The notes: generated by a model from the letters alone, not told the origin. Positions 1-9,493 are shown, counted from the stretch's first letter. The stretch: DNA of 64,000 nt from JABCPE02 sp963530295 (GCA_963530295.1 CAUSCF010000003.1:79765-143764), one strand, 5' to 3'. Numbers and translations are program-made.

Positions 1-2384
1 TCATCAGCAATATCTCTTTTGACAGCCGAAATCTTTATTCTATTTCGGATACGGCGTTTATTGCCATTAACACCAAAAATAATTCTGGCGAAAAATACAT
101 TTCTTCCGTAGTAGAAAAAGGTGTGAAAGTCATTATTTCTGAAAACTACTATCCTGAATACGAAGATATTACATGGATTATTACCAAAAATTCCATTGAG
201 TTTTTACAAATTTTAGCTAAAAAACATTTAGAAAATTCCCATTTAGAAAATACCATCGGCATTACAGGAAGCAACGGCAAAACCATTGTAAAAGAATGGC
301 TTTATCAGTGTCTTTGGGATGAATTTTCCACGGTGAAATCTCCCAAAAGTTTCAACTCGCAGATTGGGCTTCCTATTTCGCTGCTGCAAATCAATGAGGA
401 ACACCAGTTGGGAATCTTTGAAGTCGGAATTTCTAAACCGAGCGAAATGGCGAAATTGGAAAATATTTTCGCTCCGAAAATCGGCGTTTTGACGCACATC
501 GGTTCTGCTCATTCTTCTAATTTTAAAAACGAAGAAGAACTGATAAACGAAAAAATCATTCTTTTCAAAGAAAGTGAAACTATTATTTATAACGGAGATA
601 ATGAACTGGTTTATAATTTAGTAAATCAACTTTATTCAAGTAAAAATTTAATTAGTTTCGGACTAAATCAAAGAAATGATGTCCGCATTTTTTCCGATTA
701 TAAAAATCCTAATGAACGCATCGGGATAAAATATTTTGATGAAGAAATCAGTATTTCTCTCCAAAAACGAGATGAGGCTACACTTTCCAATATTCTGGCG
801 ATTGTAGCGGTTTTAAAATGGCTGAAAATCTCCAATGAAAAAATCGTGACCAAAATCCAAGATCTGCATTCAGTAGAGATGCGTCTGGAGAGTGTGAACG
901 GCATTAGAAATAATCTGATTATCAATGATTCCTTTAATCTGGATTTGGATTCGTTAATCATTGCATATCAGTTCATTAACCAATATAAAAAGCAAAAAAA
1001 ATCACTTATCCTTACAGATATTTTGGACACGATAGAAGAAGATGAAATTCTGTATAAAAAAGTAGCGGAACTTACCAACGAGCAGGATTTTGAAAATATC
1101 ATTCTCATCGGAGAACACATCACGAAGTATAAAGATTTGTTTTCAGGGAAAGTTAAAATCTTTGATGATACTCAGGAACTTATAGACAGCCAGTATCTCA
1201 ATACAATTGAAAATCAGCTCATTTTATTAAAAGGAGCGAGAGTTTTTGAAATTGAAAAAATCAAAAAACTTTTAGAACTCCAAAAGCACGATACTACGCT
1301 TGAAGTAAATCTTAATGCCATCGTGCATAATATAAACATTCACAAGAGTTTACTGAAACCAGAGACAAAAGTCTGTGCGATGGTGAAAGCTTTTTCCTAT
1401 GGACTGGGCGGCTACGAAATTGCCGAATTTTTACAGCACCACCACATTGATTATCTGGGAGTTGCCTATGCAGATGAGGGGGTTGATTTACGGAAAAACG
1501 GCGTCACTACACCTATCCTTGTGATGAATCCTGAGCAGAGCAGCTATGACACTATCATAGATTATCATCTAGAGCCTGAGATATACAGCCTGAGGGTTTT
1601 GGATTTATTTGGGAAACAGCTTCAAGCGAAAGGAATCCAAGAGACCTACCCTATCCATATCAAGATAGAAACAGGAATGCATCGCCTTGGTTTTAAAGAA
1701 GATGAAATAGATGATTTGATTAATTCCTTGAAAAAATACAATGTCAAAATAGCGAGTATTTTCAGCCATTTATCTTGCGCAGATGTTCCCGAAGAAAAGG
1801 AATATACACTGCACCAGCTGGAAACCTTTGAGCGAGTTTCAAATAAAATCATCCAAAACATTGATTATAAACCTATTAGACATATTCTCAATACAGCGGG
1901 AATTATCAATTTCACTGATTATCAATACGATATGGTAAGAATAGGCATTGGGATGATGGGTATTTCCTGCGTTCCTCAAATAGAAAAACAGCTCCAAAAT
2001 GTGGCTACATTTAAAACTGTGATATCTCAGATTTCCAAAGTAGAAAAAGGAGATTCCATAGGATACAGCAGAAAATACATCGCAGAGAAAGATACCAGAA
2101 TCGCCACTATTCCGATAGGCTATGCGGATGGAATTCCTCGGCTGATAGGGAACAAAAAGGGATTTGTAATCATCAAAGGGCAGAAAGTTCCTATCGTAGG
2201 GAATGTGTGTATGGATATGCTCATGGCGGATTTGGGCGAAATTCCTGCAAAGGAAGGTGATGAAGTCATTATTTTTAATTCTTGCAAGACTTTGGAAGAG
2301 TTTGCAGACTATTGCCAGACTATTCCTTACGAGGTTCTTACTTCCATTTCACGAAGAGTCAAAAGAATTTATGTAAAAGATTGA
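1..2384 (+). CDS. murF-alr: MurF-Alr fusion (UDP-MurNAc-tripeptide:D-Ala-D-Ala ligase / alanine racemase), 5' end outside window
   Basis: Bifunctional cell-wall enzyme: the MurF half adds D-Ala-D-Ala to UDP-MurNAc-tripeptide in the cytoplasm and the Alr half makes D-alanine from L-alanine with PLP. The reading frame is open from base 3, so the gene starts upstream of the window; the GTG at 123 is internal. 793 residues are visible. The MurF ATP loop GITGSNGKT lies near visible residue 86. The Alr half begins near residue 430; the PLP lysine is in VKAFSYG (about residue 462), followed by RIGIGMMG, GYSRKY and CMDM, which match racemase active-site segments. Fusion of ligase and racemase is common in Bacteroidota. 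The stop is 2 nt before the next ATG, so the two genes are probably co-transcribed. Confidence 0.96.
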   Translation, partial: ISNISFDSRNLYSISDTAFIAINTKNNSGEKYISSVVEKGVKVIISENYYPEYEDITWIITKNSIEFLQILAKKHLENSHLENTIGITGSNGKTIVKEWLYQCLWDEFSTVKSPKSFNSQIGLPISLLQINEEHQLGIFEVGISKPSEMAKLENIFAPKIGVLTHIGSAHSSNFKNEEELINEKIILFKESETIIYNGDNELVYNLVNQLYSSKNLISFGLNQRNDVRIFSDYKNPNERIGIKYFDEEISISLQKRDEATLSNILAIVAVLKWLKISNEKIVTKIQDLHSVEMRLESVNGIRNNLIINDSFNLDLDSLIIAYQFINQYKKQKKSLILTDILDTIEEDEILYKKVAELTNEQDFENIILIGEHITKYKDLFSGKVKIFDDTQELIDSQYLNTIENQLILLKGARVFEIEKIKKLLELQKHDTTLEVNLNAIVHNINIHKSLLKPETKVCAMVKAFSYGLGGYEIAEFLQHHHIDYLGVAYADEGVDLRKNGVTTPILVMNPEQSSYDTIIDYHLEPEIYSLRVLDLFGKQLQAKGIQETYPIHIKIETGMHRLGFKEDEIDDLINSLKKYNVKIASIFSHLSCADVPEEKEYTLHQLETFERVSNKIIQNIDYKPIRHILNTAGIINFTDYQYDMVRIGIGMMGISCVPQIEKQLQNVATFKTVISQISKVEKGDSIGYSRKYIAEKDTRIATIPIGYADGIPRLIGNKKGFVIIKGQKVPIVGNVCMDMLMADLGEIPAKEGDEVIIFNSCKTLEEFADYCQTIPYEVLTSISRRVKRIYVKD

Positions 2385-2386
2385 TT

Positions 2387-4549
2387 ATGAAAAAGTTACT
2401 TCAAATATTTATAATAATGTTTTCTTTGACTTTGTATAAAGCTCAGGTAAAAGAAAACATGAAAATTCCGAAAAACCCAAAAATAGGGCTTTCTCTGGCG
2501 GGCGGCGGCGCGAAAGGTTTTGCCCATGTAGGCGTATTGAAGGTGATAGACTCACTGGGAGTAAAAATAGACTACATCTCTGGAACCAGCATGGGAGCGA
2601 TAGTTGGCGGGCTTTATGCATCGGGCTATTCGGCAAAGGAAATAGAAAAAATCATTAAAGAAACTGATTTTTACGAAATTCTTGCCAATGAAAAAGACCG
2701 AAAAGAAACCTCCTTTTTTGATAAAAATAATGACAAATATCTACTGAATATTCCTTTTGAAAAAGGTAAATTCAATGTCTTGCCAAAAGCCATTTCACAA
2801 GGACAAAAAAATCTTTTCCTCTTGAAGGATTTATTTAATAATGTTTCTAATGTCACAGATTTCTCCAAACTGAATATTCCATTCATGTGCGTGGCAACCA
2901 ATCTAGAAAATGGAAAAGTAAAAATTTTTGAAAAAGGAGATTTGGTGAATTCTATCATGGCGAGTTCTGCTTATCCTTCGCTGATAAATCCTGTGAAAGT
3001 AAATGACAGTCTGTATATAGATGGTGCGATGACAGTGAATTTTCCATCAAAACCTCTTAAAGATAAAGGTATGGACATCGTCATCGGAGTGGATTTAAGC
3101 CTTCCTTTGGCGAATAAAGATGAACTAAATTCAGCTATAAAGATTTTAGACCAAGTGATAGATTTCACTATACAAAACGAAAATAAAACTCAGTATAAAA
3201 ATACAGATATAAGAATTCATCCTAATCTGAAAGGATATTCTTCCACAAGCTATGGCGACAAAGAAAAAATCCTAAATTTAGGATATGAAGAAGCTAAAAA
3301 ATACATTGATATACTCAATAAATTACCAAAAAGAGACTCTTTACCGAAAATGATGAGCAAACCTGTCTATGCTAATGTTTATAAAGTAGACAGCCTTGTT
3401 TTGGTGAATAGCAGAATTTTTAATGAATCTTATGTAAAAGGGAAAATGAACCTTAAAATCCCTTCTCTGCAGACTTATGCTGGAATTAACCAAATGATTG
3501 ATAAATTATACGCTACCAATAATTATAAACTTATCAATTATGACCTGATGCAGCATCAAGGGAAAAATATTTTAAAGCTGGAATTAGAAGAAGATGATGT
3601 CCGATTTATGCTAAAATTTGGGCTTCATTATGATGAAGTTTTCAAAACAGGTTTATTAATAAATACAACCATCAGAAGATTTTTATTCCAAAACTCTATT
3701 CTCTCCCTTGATGCCATCGTGGGAGGAAATAAACCGAGGTATTATTTTAATTATTTTGTAGATAATGGCTACTTCCCTGGGTTTGGGATTTATTCTTCTG
3801 GGATGAGTCTACAGCTAAATGATGATAATAAAAATGAAATAGAAAAATGGAAATGGTTTAGAAATGAAATTTATCTTCAGTCTATTTGGAAAGATAGATA
3901 TGCCATAGGAGGTGGAATGAGCCATGATTATTTTGAGTCTAAAATAGGAACTACCCGCTATGATAATGAAAAAAACTTTCTCAATCCTTATGTTTTCATT
4001 AAAAGTGATACAAGGAATGACAAGGATTTCTCATCAAGAGGTTTCTACCTTAATATAGAAGGAAAATTATTGGATATTTTTAATAAAAAAATTGAAAAAC
4101 AGATTTTCCAAACCAAAGCTGATATCCGAATGAGTTTTCCTATTTCCAGCCGTGTGACTTATAGGCTAAATCTTTTCGGAGGATTTACTTTTGGGAAAGA
4201 TGTTCCATACTATTATCATTTCTACCCTGGTGGAATTTTTGAACAGAATTTAGTCAATTTTGTAAGCTTCCAAGGCTACCAGTTTGGGAATTTTGGCACG
4301 GATAATCTTATTGTTGCTGGAAATGATTTTCAGTTTAGAATTAAGAAAAATTATTTCATCACAGGGCATGTTAATTTTATGAATACCTTTGATGAGCATA
4401 AAATAAATCATATTCTAAAAGTGGGCGATGTTTCTGGCGGAATTACCGCTGGATACAAATCTCCTTTTGGGCAAATAAAACTAAATTACAGTAAAGCTGT
4501 GAATAAAGGAAAAGGAATTTTTAGTGTGATTTTAGGACATTGGTTCTAA
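2387..4549 (+). CDS. Patatin-like phospholipase with C-terminal outer-membrane barrel (PlpD/RssA-like)
   Basis: 720 residues. A hydrophobic N-terminus ending near residue 20 (YKAQ) looks like a Sec signal peptide. The patatin domain follows at about residues 33-330: oxyanion loop GGGAKG (39-44), nucleophile serine in GTSMG (S68) and the dyad aspartate in DGA (D212). The C-terminal part, about 370-720, is rich in alternating aromatic strands and ends in W-F, as expected of an Omp85-family barrel. The protein is thus a predicted lipolytic passenger tied to its own outer-membrane pore, the class V-type autotransporter layout. The frame could be extended upstream to 2282 inside murF-alr, but the ATG at 2387 gives the signal peptide and is the better start. 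Substrate unknown. Confidence 0.9.
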   Translation: MKKLLQIFIIMFSLTLYKAQVKENMKIPKNPKIGLSLAGGGAKGFAHVGVLKVIDSLGVKIDYISGTSMGAIVGGLYASGYSAKEIEKIIKETDFYEILANEKDRKETSFFDKNNDKYLLNIPFEKGKFNVLPKAISQGQKNLFLLKDLFNNVSNVTDFSKLNIPFMCVATNLENGKVKIFEKGDLVNSIMASSAYPSLINPVKVNDSLYIDGAMTVNFPSKPLKDKGMDIVIGVDLSLPLANKDELNSAIKILDQVIDFTIQNENKTQYKNTDIRIHPNLKGYSSTSYGDKEKILNLGYEEAKKYIDILNKLPKRDSLPKMMSKPVYANVYKVDSLVLVNSRIFNESYVKGKMNLKIPSLQTYAGINQMIDKLYATNNYKLINYDLMQHQGKNILKLELEEDDVRFMLKFGLHYDEVFKTGLLINTTIRRFLFQNSILSLDAIVGGNKPRYYFNYFVDNGYFPGFGIYSSGMSLQLNDDNKNEIEKWKWFRNEIYLQSIWKDRYAIGGGMSHDYFESKIGTTRYDNEKNFLNPYVFIKSDTRNDKDFSSRGFYLNIEGKLLDIFNKKIEKQIFQTKADIRMSFPISSRVTYRLNLFGGFTFGKDVPYYYHFYPGGIFEQNLVNFVSFQGYQFGNFGTDNLIVAGNDFQFRIKKNYFITGHVNFMNTFDEHKINHILKVGDVSGGITAGYKSPFGQIKLNYSKAVNKGKGIFSVILGHWF

Positions 4550-4573
4550 TTTTTTAGAAATAAATAAAGCAGA

Positions 4574-4981
4574 ATGATACAGTATTTTTTTGAAAATGTA
4601 GAGGAAATTACCCTTCCTGAAAATTGTTCCGAATGGGTTGAAAAACTTATTTTAAATGAAGAAAAAAAAGTAGGAAATATCAATTATATTTTCTGTGATG
4701 ACGAATACCTGCTAAAAGTAAATCAGGATTTTCTTAATCATGATTACTACACGGATATCATCACTTTTGACTATGTAAAAGGTAAAACCATAAGCGGAGA
4801 TATTTTTATATCTTTGCCGCGCATTTCGGAAAACGCCTCTACCCTATCCAGTAGTTTTGAAAAGGAATTACTACGGGTTCTGGCTCACGGCGTTCTTCAC
4901 CTTTGCGGATATAAAGACAAATCCGATGAAGAAGAAAAAGAAATGAGAGCGAAAGAAGATTTTTATATCAATTTATTTTAA
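4574..4981 (+). CDS. ybeY: Endoribonuclease / rRNA maturation factor YbeY
   Basis: 135 residues, normal for the family. YbeY is a zinc metallo-endoribonuclease involved in 16S rRNA 3'-end maturation and ribosome quality control. The metal motif is HGVLHLCGYKD, with His at 105 and 109; the third position, usually histidine in HxxxHxxGYDH, is aspartate here (D115). I recall this substitution in other Bacteroidota, so it is probably lineage-typical rather than inactivating. The gene lies 24 nt after the patatin gene, and its stop codon abuts a parS-like palindrome. Confidence 0.93.
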   Translation: MIQYFFENVEEITLPENCSEWVEKLILNEEKKVGNINYIFCDDEYLLKVNQDFLNHDYYTDIITFDYVKGKTISGDIFISLPRISENASTLSSSFEKELLRVLAHGVLHLCGYKDKSDEEEKEMRAKEDFYINLF

Positions 4982-4997
4982 TGTTTCACGGGAAACA
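4982..4997. other. parS: parS-like palindrome (left of mnmG)
   Basis: The 16-mer TGTTTCACGGGAAACA differs at one position (base 10, G for T) from the broadly conserved ParB-binding site TGTTTCACGTGAAACA. It lies immediately after the ybeY stop and 31 nt before mnmG. A second near-match lies just after mnmG. ParB binding is inferred, not shown. Confidence 0.6.
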
Positions 4998-5028
4998 TTT
5001 TTATTATTTATAAACTTATTTACAATAT

Positions 5029-6891
5029 ATGATAAACGAAATATACGATGTAATAGTAGTAGGTGGAGGACACGCAGGCTGTGAAGCAGCAGCAGCAGCA
5101 GCCAATCTCGGCTCTAAAACTATGCTGGTCACTATGAACATGCAGACCATCGGACAGATGAGCTGTAACCCTGCGATGGGCGGAATAGCAAAAGGACAAA
5201 TCGTTCGTGAAATAGATGCACTTGGCGGATATTCTGGAATTATAGCCGATAAATCTGCTATCCAGTTCAAAATGCTTAACCTATCAAAAGGACCTGCTAT
5301 GTGGTCGCCACGAACTCAAAATGACAGAATGCTCTTTGCAGAAGAATGGAGATTGGCTTTAGAAAACACTCCAAATCTTGATTTTTTCCAAGATATGGTG
5401 AAAAATATCATTATAGAAAATGGTAAAGTAGCAGGAGTAATTACCAATATCGGTGTAGAAATCCGTGGAAAAACAGTAGTTCTTACCAATGGAACTTTTC
5501 TAAATGGACTGATACATATCGGAGAAAAACAATTCGGCGGCGGAAGAATGGGCGAACCAAAAGCTTTTGGAATTACTGAGCAATTAGTAAGTTTAGGTTT
5601 CCAAGCAGGAAGAATGAAAACAGGAACGCCTGTAAGAGTAGATGGAAGAAGTCTAGATTATTCCAAAATGGAAGAACAAAAAGGCGATGAAAATCCACAA
5701 AAATTCTCTTACCTCGATACGCCTAAACTCAAAGAACAAAGAAGCTGCTACATCACTTACACAAACGAAACTGTGCATGATATTCTCCGCTCTGGGTTTG
5801 ACAGAAGCCCAATGTTCAATGGAACCATACAAAGTATAGGACCAAGATACTGCCCAAGTATAGAAGATAAAATCAATCGTTTTACTGAACGAAACAGACA
5901 CCAGCTTTTCGTAGAACCAGAAGGCTGGAAAACTGTTGAAATCTATGTAAATGGTTTCAGCTCTTCACTTCCAGAAGATATTCAAGCCAAAGCACTAAGA
6001 CATGTACCAGGTTTTGAAAATGCTAAAATATTTCGCCCAGGTTATGCCATAGAGTACGACTACTTCCCTCCTACTCAGCTGAAACATACTTTGGAAACCA
6101 AACTGATTGAAAATTTATTTTTCGCTGGACAAATCAACGGAACCACTGGCTACGAAGAAGCAGCAGGACAAGGACTAATTGCAGGAATCAATGCACATAA
6201 TAAAGTTCACAGCAAAGATGAATTTACCCTCGGCAGAGATGAAGCCTATATAGGTGTACTGATAGACGACCTCATCACAAAAGGAACAGAAGAACCTTAT
6301 CGTATGTTCACATCAAGAGCAGAATATAGACTACTTCTAAGACAAGATAATGCCGATATTCGTCTGACTGAAAAATCTTATAACATAGGTTTGGCATCAG
6401 AAGAAAGACTCAGAAAAGTAGAGAAAAAAATTAAAAAGTCTGGAGAGCTGGAAGAATTCCTTAAAGAATTATCATTAAAACCAAATGTTATAAATCCTAT
6501 TCTTGAAGAAAATGAAAGCAATCCTGTAGACCAAGCATACAGAGCATCTCAAATATTAACTCGTCCTAACATAAATTTAGAAAAACTTTCTAAAATAGAA
6601 ATTATAGGAAATAAAGTGAGAGAATATTCTGAAGAGATACAAGAGCAAGCAGAAATCAATATAAAATACAAAGGCTACATAGAAAAAGAAAAAGAAAATG
6701 TAGCAAAACTCCAAAGAATGGAAAATATAAAAATTCCTGATGATTTTGATTTTAGCAAGGTAGCTTCACTTTCTTCGGAAGCCCTACAAAAGATGAATAA
6801 TATTCGTCCAAAAAATATCGCACAGGCTTCCAGAATATCAGGAGTGTCACCAGCGGATATTAATGTTTTATTAATTTATTTAGGAAAATAA
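5029..6891 (+). CDS. mnmG: tRNA U34 carboxymethylaminomethyl-modification enzyme MnmG (GidA)
   Basis: 620 residues, full length. With MnmE, MnmG installs the (carboxymethyl)aminomethyl group on wobble U34 of several tRNAs, using FAD, NADH and a methylene-folate carbon. The FAD dinucleotide loop GGGHAGCEAA starts at residue 12 and is followed by an alanine run coded by consecutive GCA repeats (5087-5104). GGGRMGEP, the RMKTGTP segment and the late ATGYEEAAGQGL-type segment are family signatures. mnmG is often close to the replication origin, and here it is bracketed by two parS-like sites. Confidence 0.98.
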   Translation: MINEIYDVIVVGGGHAGCEAAAAAANLGSKTMLVTMNMQTIGQMSCNPAMGGIAKGQIVREIDALGGYSGIIADKSAIQFKMLNLSKGPAMWSPRTQNDRMLFAEEWRLALENTPNLDFFQDMVKNIIIENGKVAGVITNIGVEIRGKTVVLTNGTFLNGLIHIGEKQFGGGRMGEPKAFGITEQLVSLGFQAGRMKTGTPVRVDGRSLDYSKMEEQKGDENPQKFSYLDTPKLKEQRSCYITYTNETVHDILRSGFDRSPMFNGTIQSIGPRYCPSIEDKINRFTERNRHQLFVEPEGWKTVEIYVNGFSSSLPEDIQAKALRHVPGFENAKIFRPGYAIEYDYFPPTQLKHTLETKLIENLFFAGQINGTTGYEEAAGQGLIAGINAHNKVHSKDEFTLGRDEAYIGVLIDDLITKGTEEPYRMFTSRAEYRLLLRQDNADIRLTEKSYNIGLASEERLRKVEKKIKKSGELEEFLKELSLKPNVINPILEENESNPVDQAYRASQILTRPNINLEKLSKIEIIGNKVREYSEEIQEQAEINIKYKGYIEKEKENVAKLQRMENIKIPDDFDFSKVASLSSEALQKMNNIRPKNIAQASRISGVSPADINVLLIYLGK

Positions 6892-6923
6892 AATCACAAT
6901 GTTTCATGTGAAACATTGTGATT
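6892..6923. other. parS: parS-like palindrome (right of mnmG) inside a 32-bp inverted repeat
   Basis: Bases 6900-6915 read TGTTTCATGTGAAACA, one base from the parS consensus (base 8, T for C). The symmetry extends to perfect 15-bp arms (6892-6906 and 6909-6923) around a 2-bp centre, starting right after the mnmG stop codon. The T-rich sequence that follows could also make it an mnmG terminator. It creates a spurious upstream start codon (MFHVKH...) for the next gene. Confidence 0.6.
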
Positions 6924-6940
6924 GTTTTATAAAAATTAAT

Positions 6941-7765
6941 ATGAAAATAAAAGACCACTTTCTCTCACAAGAGAAATTTGAAATTATAGAAACAGAAATC
7001 CAAGGGATTTATAAAACTTCTCCCCTGCCTGATGATTTAGGTAAATATTATGAAAGCAAAGATTACATTTCGCATCATCAGGATTCGGGAAGTTTAAAAG
7101 AAAAAGTATATAAATTTTTACAGAAGTTTAATCTTAATTATAAAAAAAATATAATCAAAAATGAAATAGGAACTCATCTGAAAATATTAGACTACGGATG
7201 TGGCGCGGGAGAGTTTGTAAAATTTATAGAAAACGAATACACCACTTTCGGATTTGAGCCAAATGAAAATGCAAGAAATTTTGCAAAACAAAAATCAGAA
7301 AAAACAATTTTCATTTCCAATCCAGAACTCACAGAAATAGAAAATGAAAGTCTGGATGGTATCACCCTATGGCATGTTTTCGAGCATATAGAGGAAAGAG
7401 AAAAATACCTGAAAATATTTCATGAGAAATTAAAACCAAATGGACTTCTCATCATCGCCGTTCCGAACCACACTTCCTACGACGGAAAAAAATATAAAGA
7501 ATCTTGGGCTGCCTATGATGTGCCGAGACACATTTGGCATTTTTCAAAATCAGGAATGGAAAAATTGATGAATAATGAAAATTGGAAAATCAGAAAAATA
7601 AAACCTCTCCTGCTCGATTCTTATTATATCTCTATGCTAAGTGAAAAATATAAGAAAAATCCTCTTTTTTGGCTTTTTGGAGCAATTCACGGAGCGATTT
7701 CTAATTTTAAAGCATCAAAAACGGGTGAATTTTCAAGTTTGATATATATTATCGAAAAAACTTAG
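6941..7765 (+). CDS. Class I SAM-dependent methyltransferase
   Basis: 274 residues from the ATG at 6941. An earlier in-frame ATG at 6899 is formed by the parS-like palindrome and would add a meaningless 14-residue leader, so it is rejected. SAM-binding motif I reads LDYGCGAGEF, followed by the acidic end of strand 2 (FGFEPNENA) and by LWHVFEHIEE, typical of the Methyltransf_23/UbiG-like group. A stretch NHTSYDGKKYKESWAAYDVPRH resembles other Bacteroidota homologues. Such enzymes often act on small molecules, lipids or glycans; the substrate cannot be told from the sequence. It sits next to mnmG but has no obvious functional link to it. Confidence 0.85.
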   Translation: MKIKDHFLSQEKFEIIETEIQGIYKTSPLPDDLGKYYESKDYISHHQDSGSLKEKVYKFLQKFNLNYKKNIIKNEIGTHLKILDYGCGAGEFVKFIENEYTTFGFEPNENARNFAKQKSEKTIFISNPELTEIENESLDGITLWHVFEHIEEREKYLKIFHEKLKPNGLLIIAVPNHTSYDGKKYKESWAAYDVPRHIWHFSKSGMEKLMNNENWKIRKIKPLLLDSYYISMLSEKYKKNPLFWLFGAIHGAISNFKASKTGEFSSLIYIIEKT

Positions 7766-7853
7766 AAAATAGATTTTTAATAGGTTTATTAAAGTCAATT
7801 TTTTACTCAAAAATAACTTTTTCAAGAAATTTTTAAATTAAAAAGAAAATATC

Positions 7854-8600
7854 ATGTTTGAATTTTTTAGCAACATATCAAAAATTAAATTTGTAGGAGA
7901 ACTAACAGTGGATGTTGTTTTCTTACGACTTTTACTGGCTGTCATTTTTGGAGGGCTTGTCGGCATCGAAAGAGAAAGAAAACATAAACCTGCTGGATTC
8001 AGAACTTACATCCTAGTGTGTTTTGGGGCGGCGATAGTTTCCATGGTTCAAGACCAACTAAGACTAAATATCTACGGCTTTGAAAAAGATTTCCATGGTC
8101 TCGCATCCATTATGAAAACAGACTTGGGGCGTCTTGGGGCGCAGGTTATCAGTGGAATAGGCTTCTTAGGTGCTGGGAGCATCATCAAAGAAAAAGGCGA
8201 AGTAGGCGGACTGACCACCGCGGCTGGAATCTGGGCAACTGGCTGTGTGGGATTAGGAATAGGCTGGGGATTTTATAACATTGCACTCATTGCCATTATT
8301 TTTATGCTCATCATCATGATAGCACTGAAAAAGGTAGAAACTGTTTTCATGAAAAAATCTTCTAATCTGATTTTTGAAATTGAAATCGATGAAAATGCCG
8401 CTGTTTCAGAAATAATTTCCGAATGCCATGCTGTTTTTCTACAAAAAGATATAAACATCAATAAAGTTGATAAAAACCTGAAAAACAATATTATAACATT
8501 CAATGCGACCACCGAAGAAAGTAATAACAACATCGCCGAAATCGTGATGATTCTTTCCTCAAAAAATAATATAAAATCAGTAAAAGATATGAGTATTTAA
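7854..8600 (+). CDS. MgtC/SapB family membrane protein
   Basis: 248 residues. The N-terminal 140 residues carry several hydrophobic segments and the family core: FGGLVGIERERKHKPAGFRTY, then GIGFLGAGSIIKE and GLTTAAGIWATGCVG. The last 90 residues are a soluble, charged domain like the ACT-like tail of some members. MgtC proteins are inner-membrane factors linked to growth in low magnesium and, in pathogens, to survival in macrophages through effects on ATP synthase; many environmental homologues have unknown roles. Stands alone, with 88 nt upstream and 37 nt downstream. Confidence 0.92.
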   Translation: MFEFFSNISKIKFVGELTVDVVFLRLLLAVIFGGLVGIERERKHKPAGFRTYILVCFGAAIVSMVQDQLRLNIYGFEKDFHGLASIMKTDLGRLGAQVISGIGFLGAGSIIKEKGEVGGLTTAAGIWATGCVGLGIGWGFYNIALIAIIFMLIIMIALKKVETVFMKKSSNLIFEIEIDENAAVSEIISECHAVFLQKDININKVDKNLKNNIITFNATTEESNNNIAEIVMILSSKNNIKSVKDMSI

Positions 8601-8607
8601 TATTCTT

Positions 8608-8615
8608 TAAATTTG
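8608..8615 (+). promoter_or_regulatory. -10 element (TAnnTTTG) for the DUF1963 gene
   Basis: TAAATTTG fits the Bacteroidota -10 consensus exactly and lies 22 nt before the ATG at 8638. Confidence 0.45.
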
Positions 8616-8637
8616 TCTATCAAAAAACATAATAAAA

Positions 8638-9450
8638 ATGATTCCTACACAAGAACAAATTGAGCAATTAGTTGCTGACCTTAATGCTGGTACACAGCGG
8701 GAGATGATTCGTATCAAACTATCTTTATCTGATAGTTTAGCACTTACCGATAGTAAATTCGGTGGTATGCCCTATGTCCCAAAAAGAGGCTCATTACCTA
8801 CAAGTGCTGAAGGCAAACCACTCTTTATGCTGGCACAAATTAACTGTGAACAACTACCCGAAAACAATATCTATCCTAAAAAAGGTCTATTGCAGTTCTG
8901 GATAGCAGATACTGAAGATTATCTATTTGGGCTAGACTTTGACAATCCTTGCAGTAATGATTTTAAGCGAGTACTTTACTACCCTACTATTGGTGAAGCT
9001 TTGCCCATTGATAATTTTATAGAAGATTATGTTTTTGATAATGACAATTTGCCTTTTGATGCTGATTTGCAGTTTGCTTTACATTTTACCAAAGAAATTG
9101 AAACTTTTTCATTGGACGAAAATTCCGCACAAAAACTTTTTATAGAAAAGTGGAATAAAACCTTTTCAGACAAAATAGAGTATCTATATCAGTTACCTGA
9201 TGAAGCTAATTTTATTCGTGATTTAGATAGCACAGGGCACAAGATTGGTGGTTATCCTTACTTCACCCAAGATGATCCTCGTAAAAAAAATGACCCTCAT
9301 ACCCTACTTCTTCTTCAAATAGATTCTGATGAAATAGAAGATGTAGAAATTATATGGGGTGATTGTGGCGTGGCTAACTTCTTTATAAACCCAGAAGATT
9401 TGGCGAAATGCCAGTTTGATGATGTAATGTACAACTGGGACTGTACTTAA
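8638..9450 (+). CDS. DUF1963 (YwqG-like) domain protein
   Basis: 270 residues, no signal peptide or membrane segment, so cytoplasmic. The layout matches the DUF1963/YwqG family: an N-terminal part with KFGGMPYVP, then FMLAQINCEQLP and KGLLQFWI (a core strand pair), and a second half with KIGGYPYFTQDDPR and a closing LLLLQIDSD...WGDCGVANFFI. The function of the family is not established. It has its own -10 element and ends at a strong bidirectional terminator shared with pgk, so it looks monocistronic. Confidence 0.85.
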   Translation: MIPTQEQIEQLVADLNAGTQREMIRIKLSLSDSLALTDSKFGGMPYVPKRGSLPTSAEGKPLFMLAQINCEQLPENNIYPKKGLLQFWIADTEDYLFGLDFDNPCSNDFKRVLYYPTIGEALPIDNFIEDYVFDNDNLPFDADLQFALHFTKEIETFSLDENSAQKLFIEKWNKTFSDKIEYLYQLPDEANFIRDLDSTGHKIGGYPYFTQDDPRKKNDPHTLLLLQIDSDEIEDVEIIWGDCGVANFFINPEDLAKCQFDDVMYNWDCT

Positions 9451-9493
9451 GTTTTTATATACGCACAAAAATTTTACTTAAAAATATTCATAA

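Noticed and set aside
2282..2386. Upstream extension of the patatin-barrel gene
   Set aside because: The 35 extra residues overlap murF-alr and would bury the signal peptide that starts at the ATG 2387.
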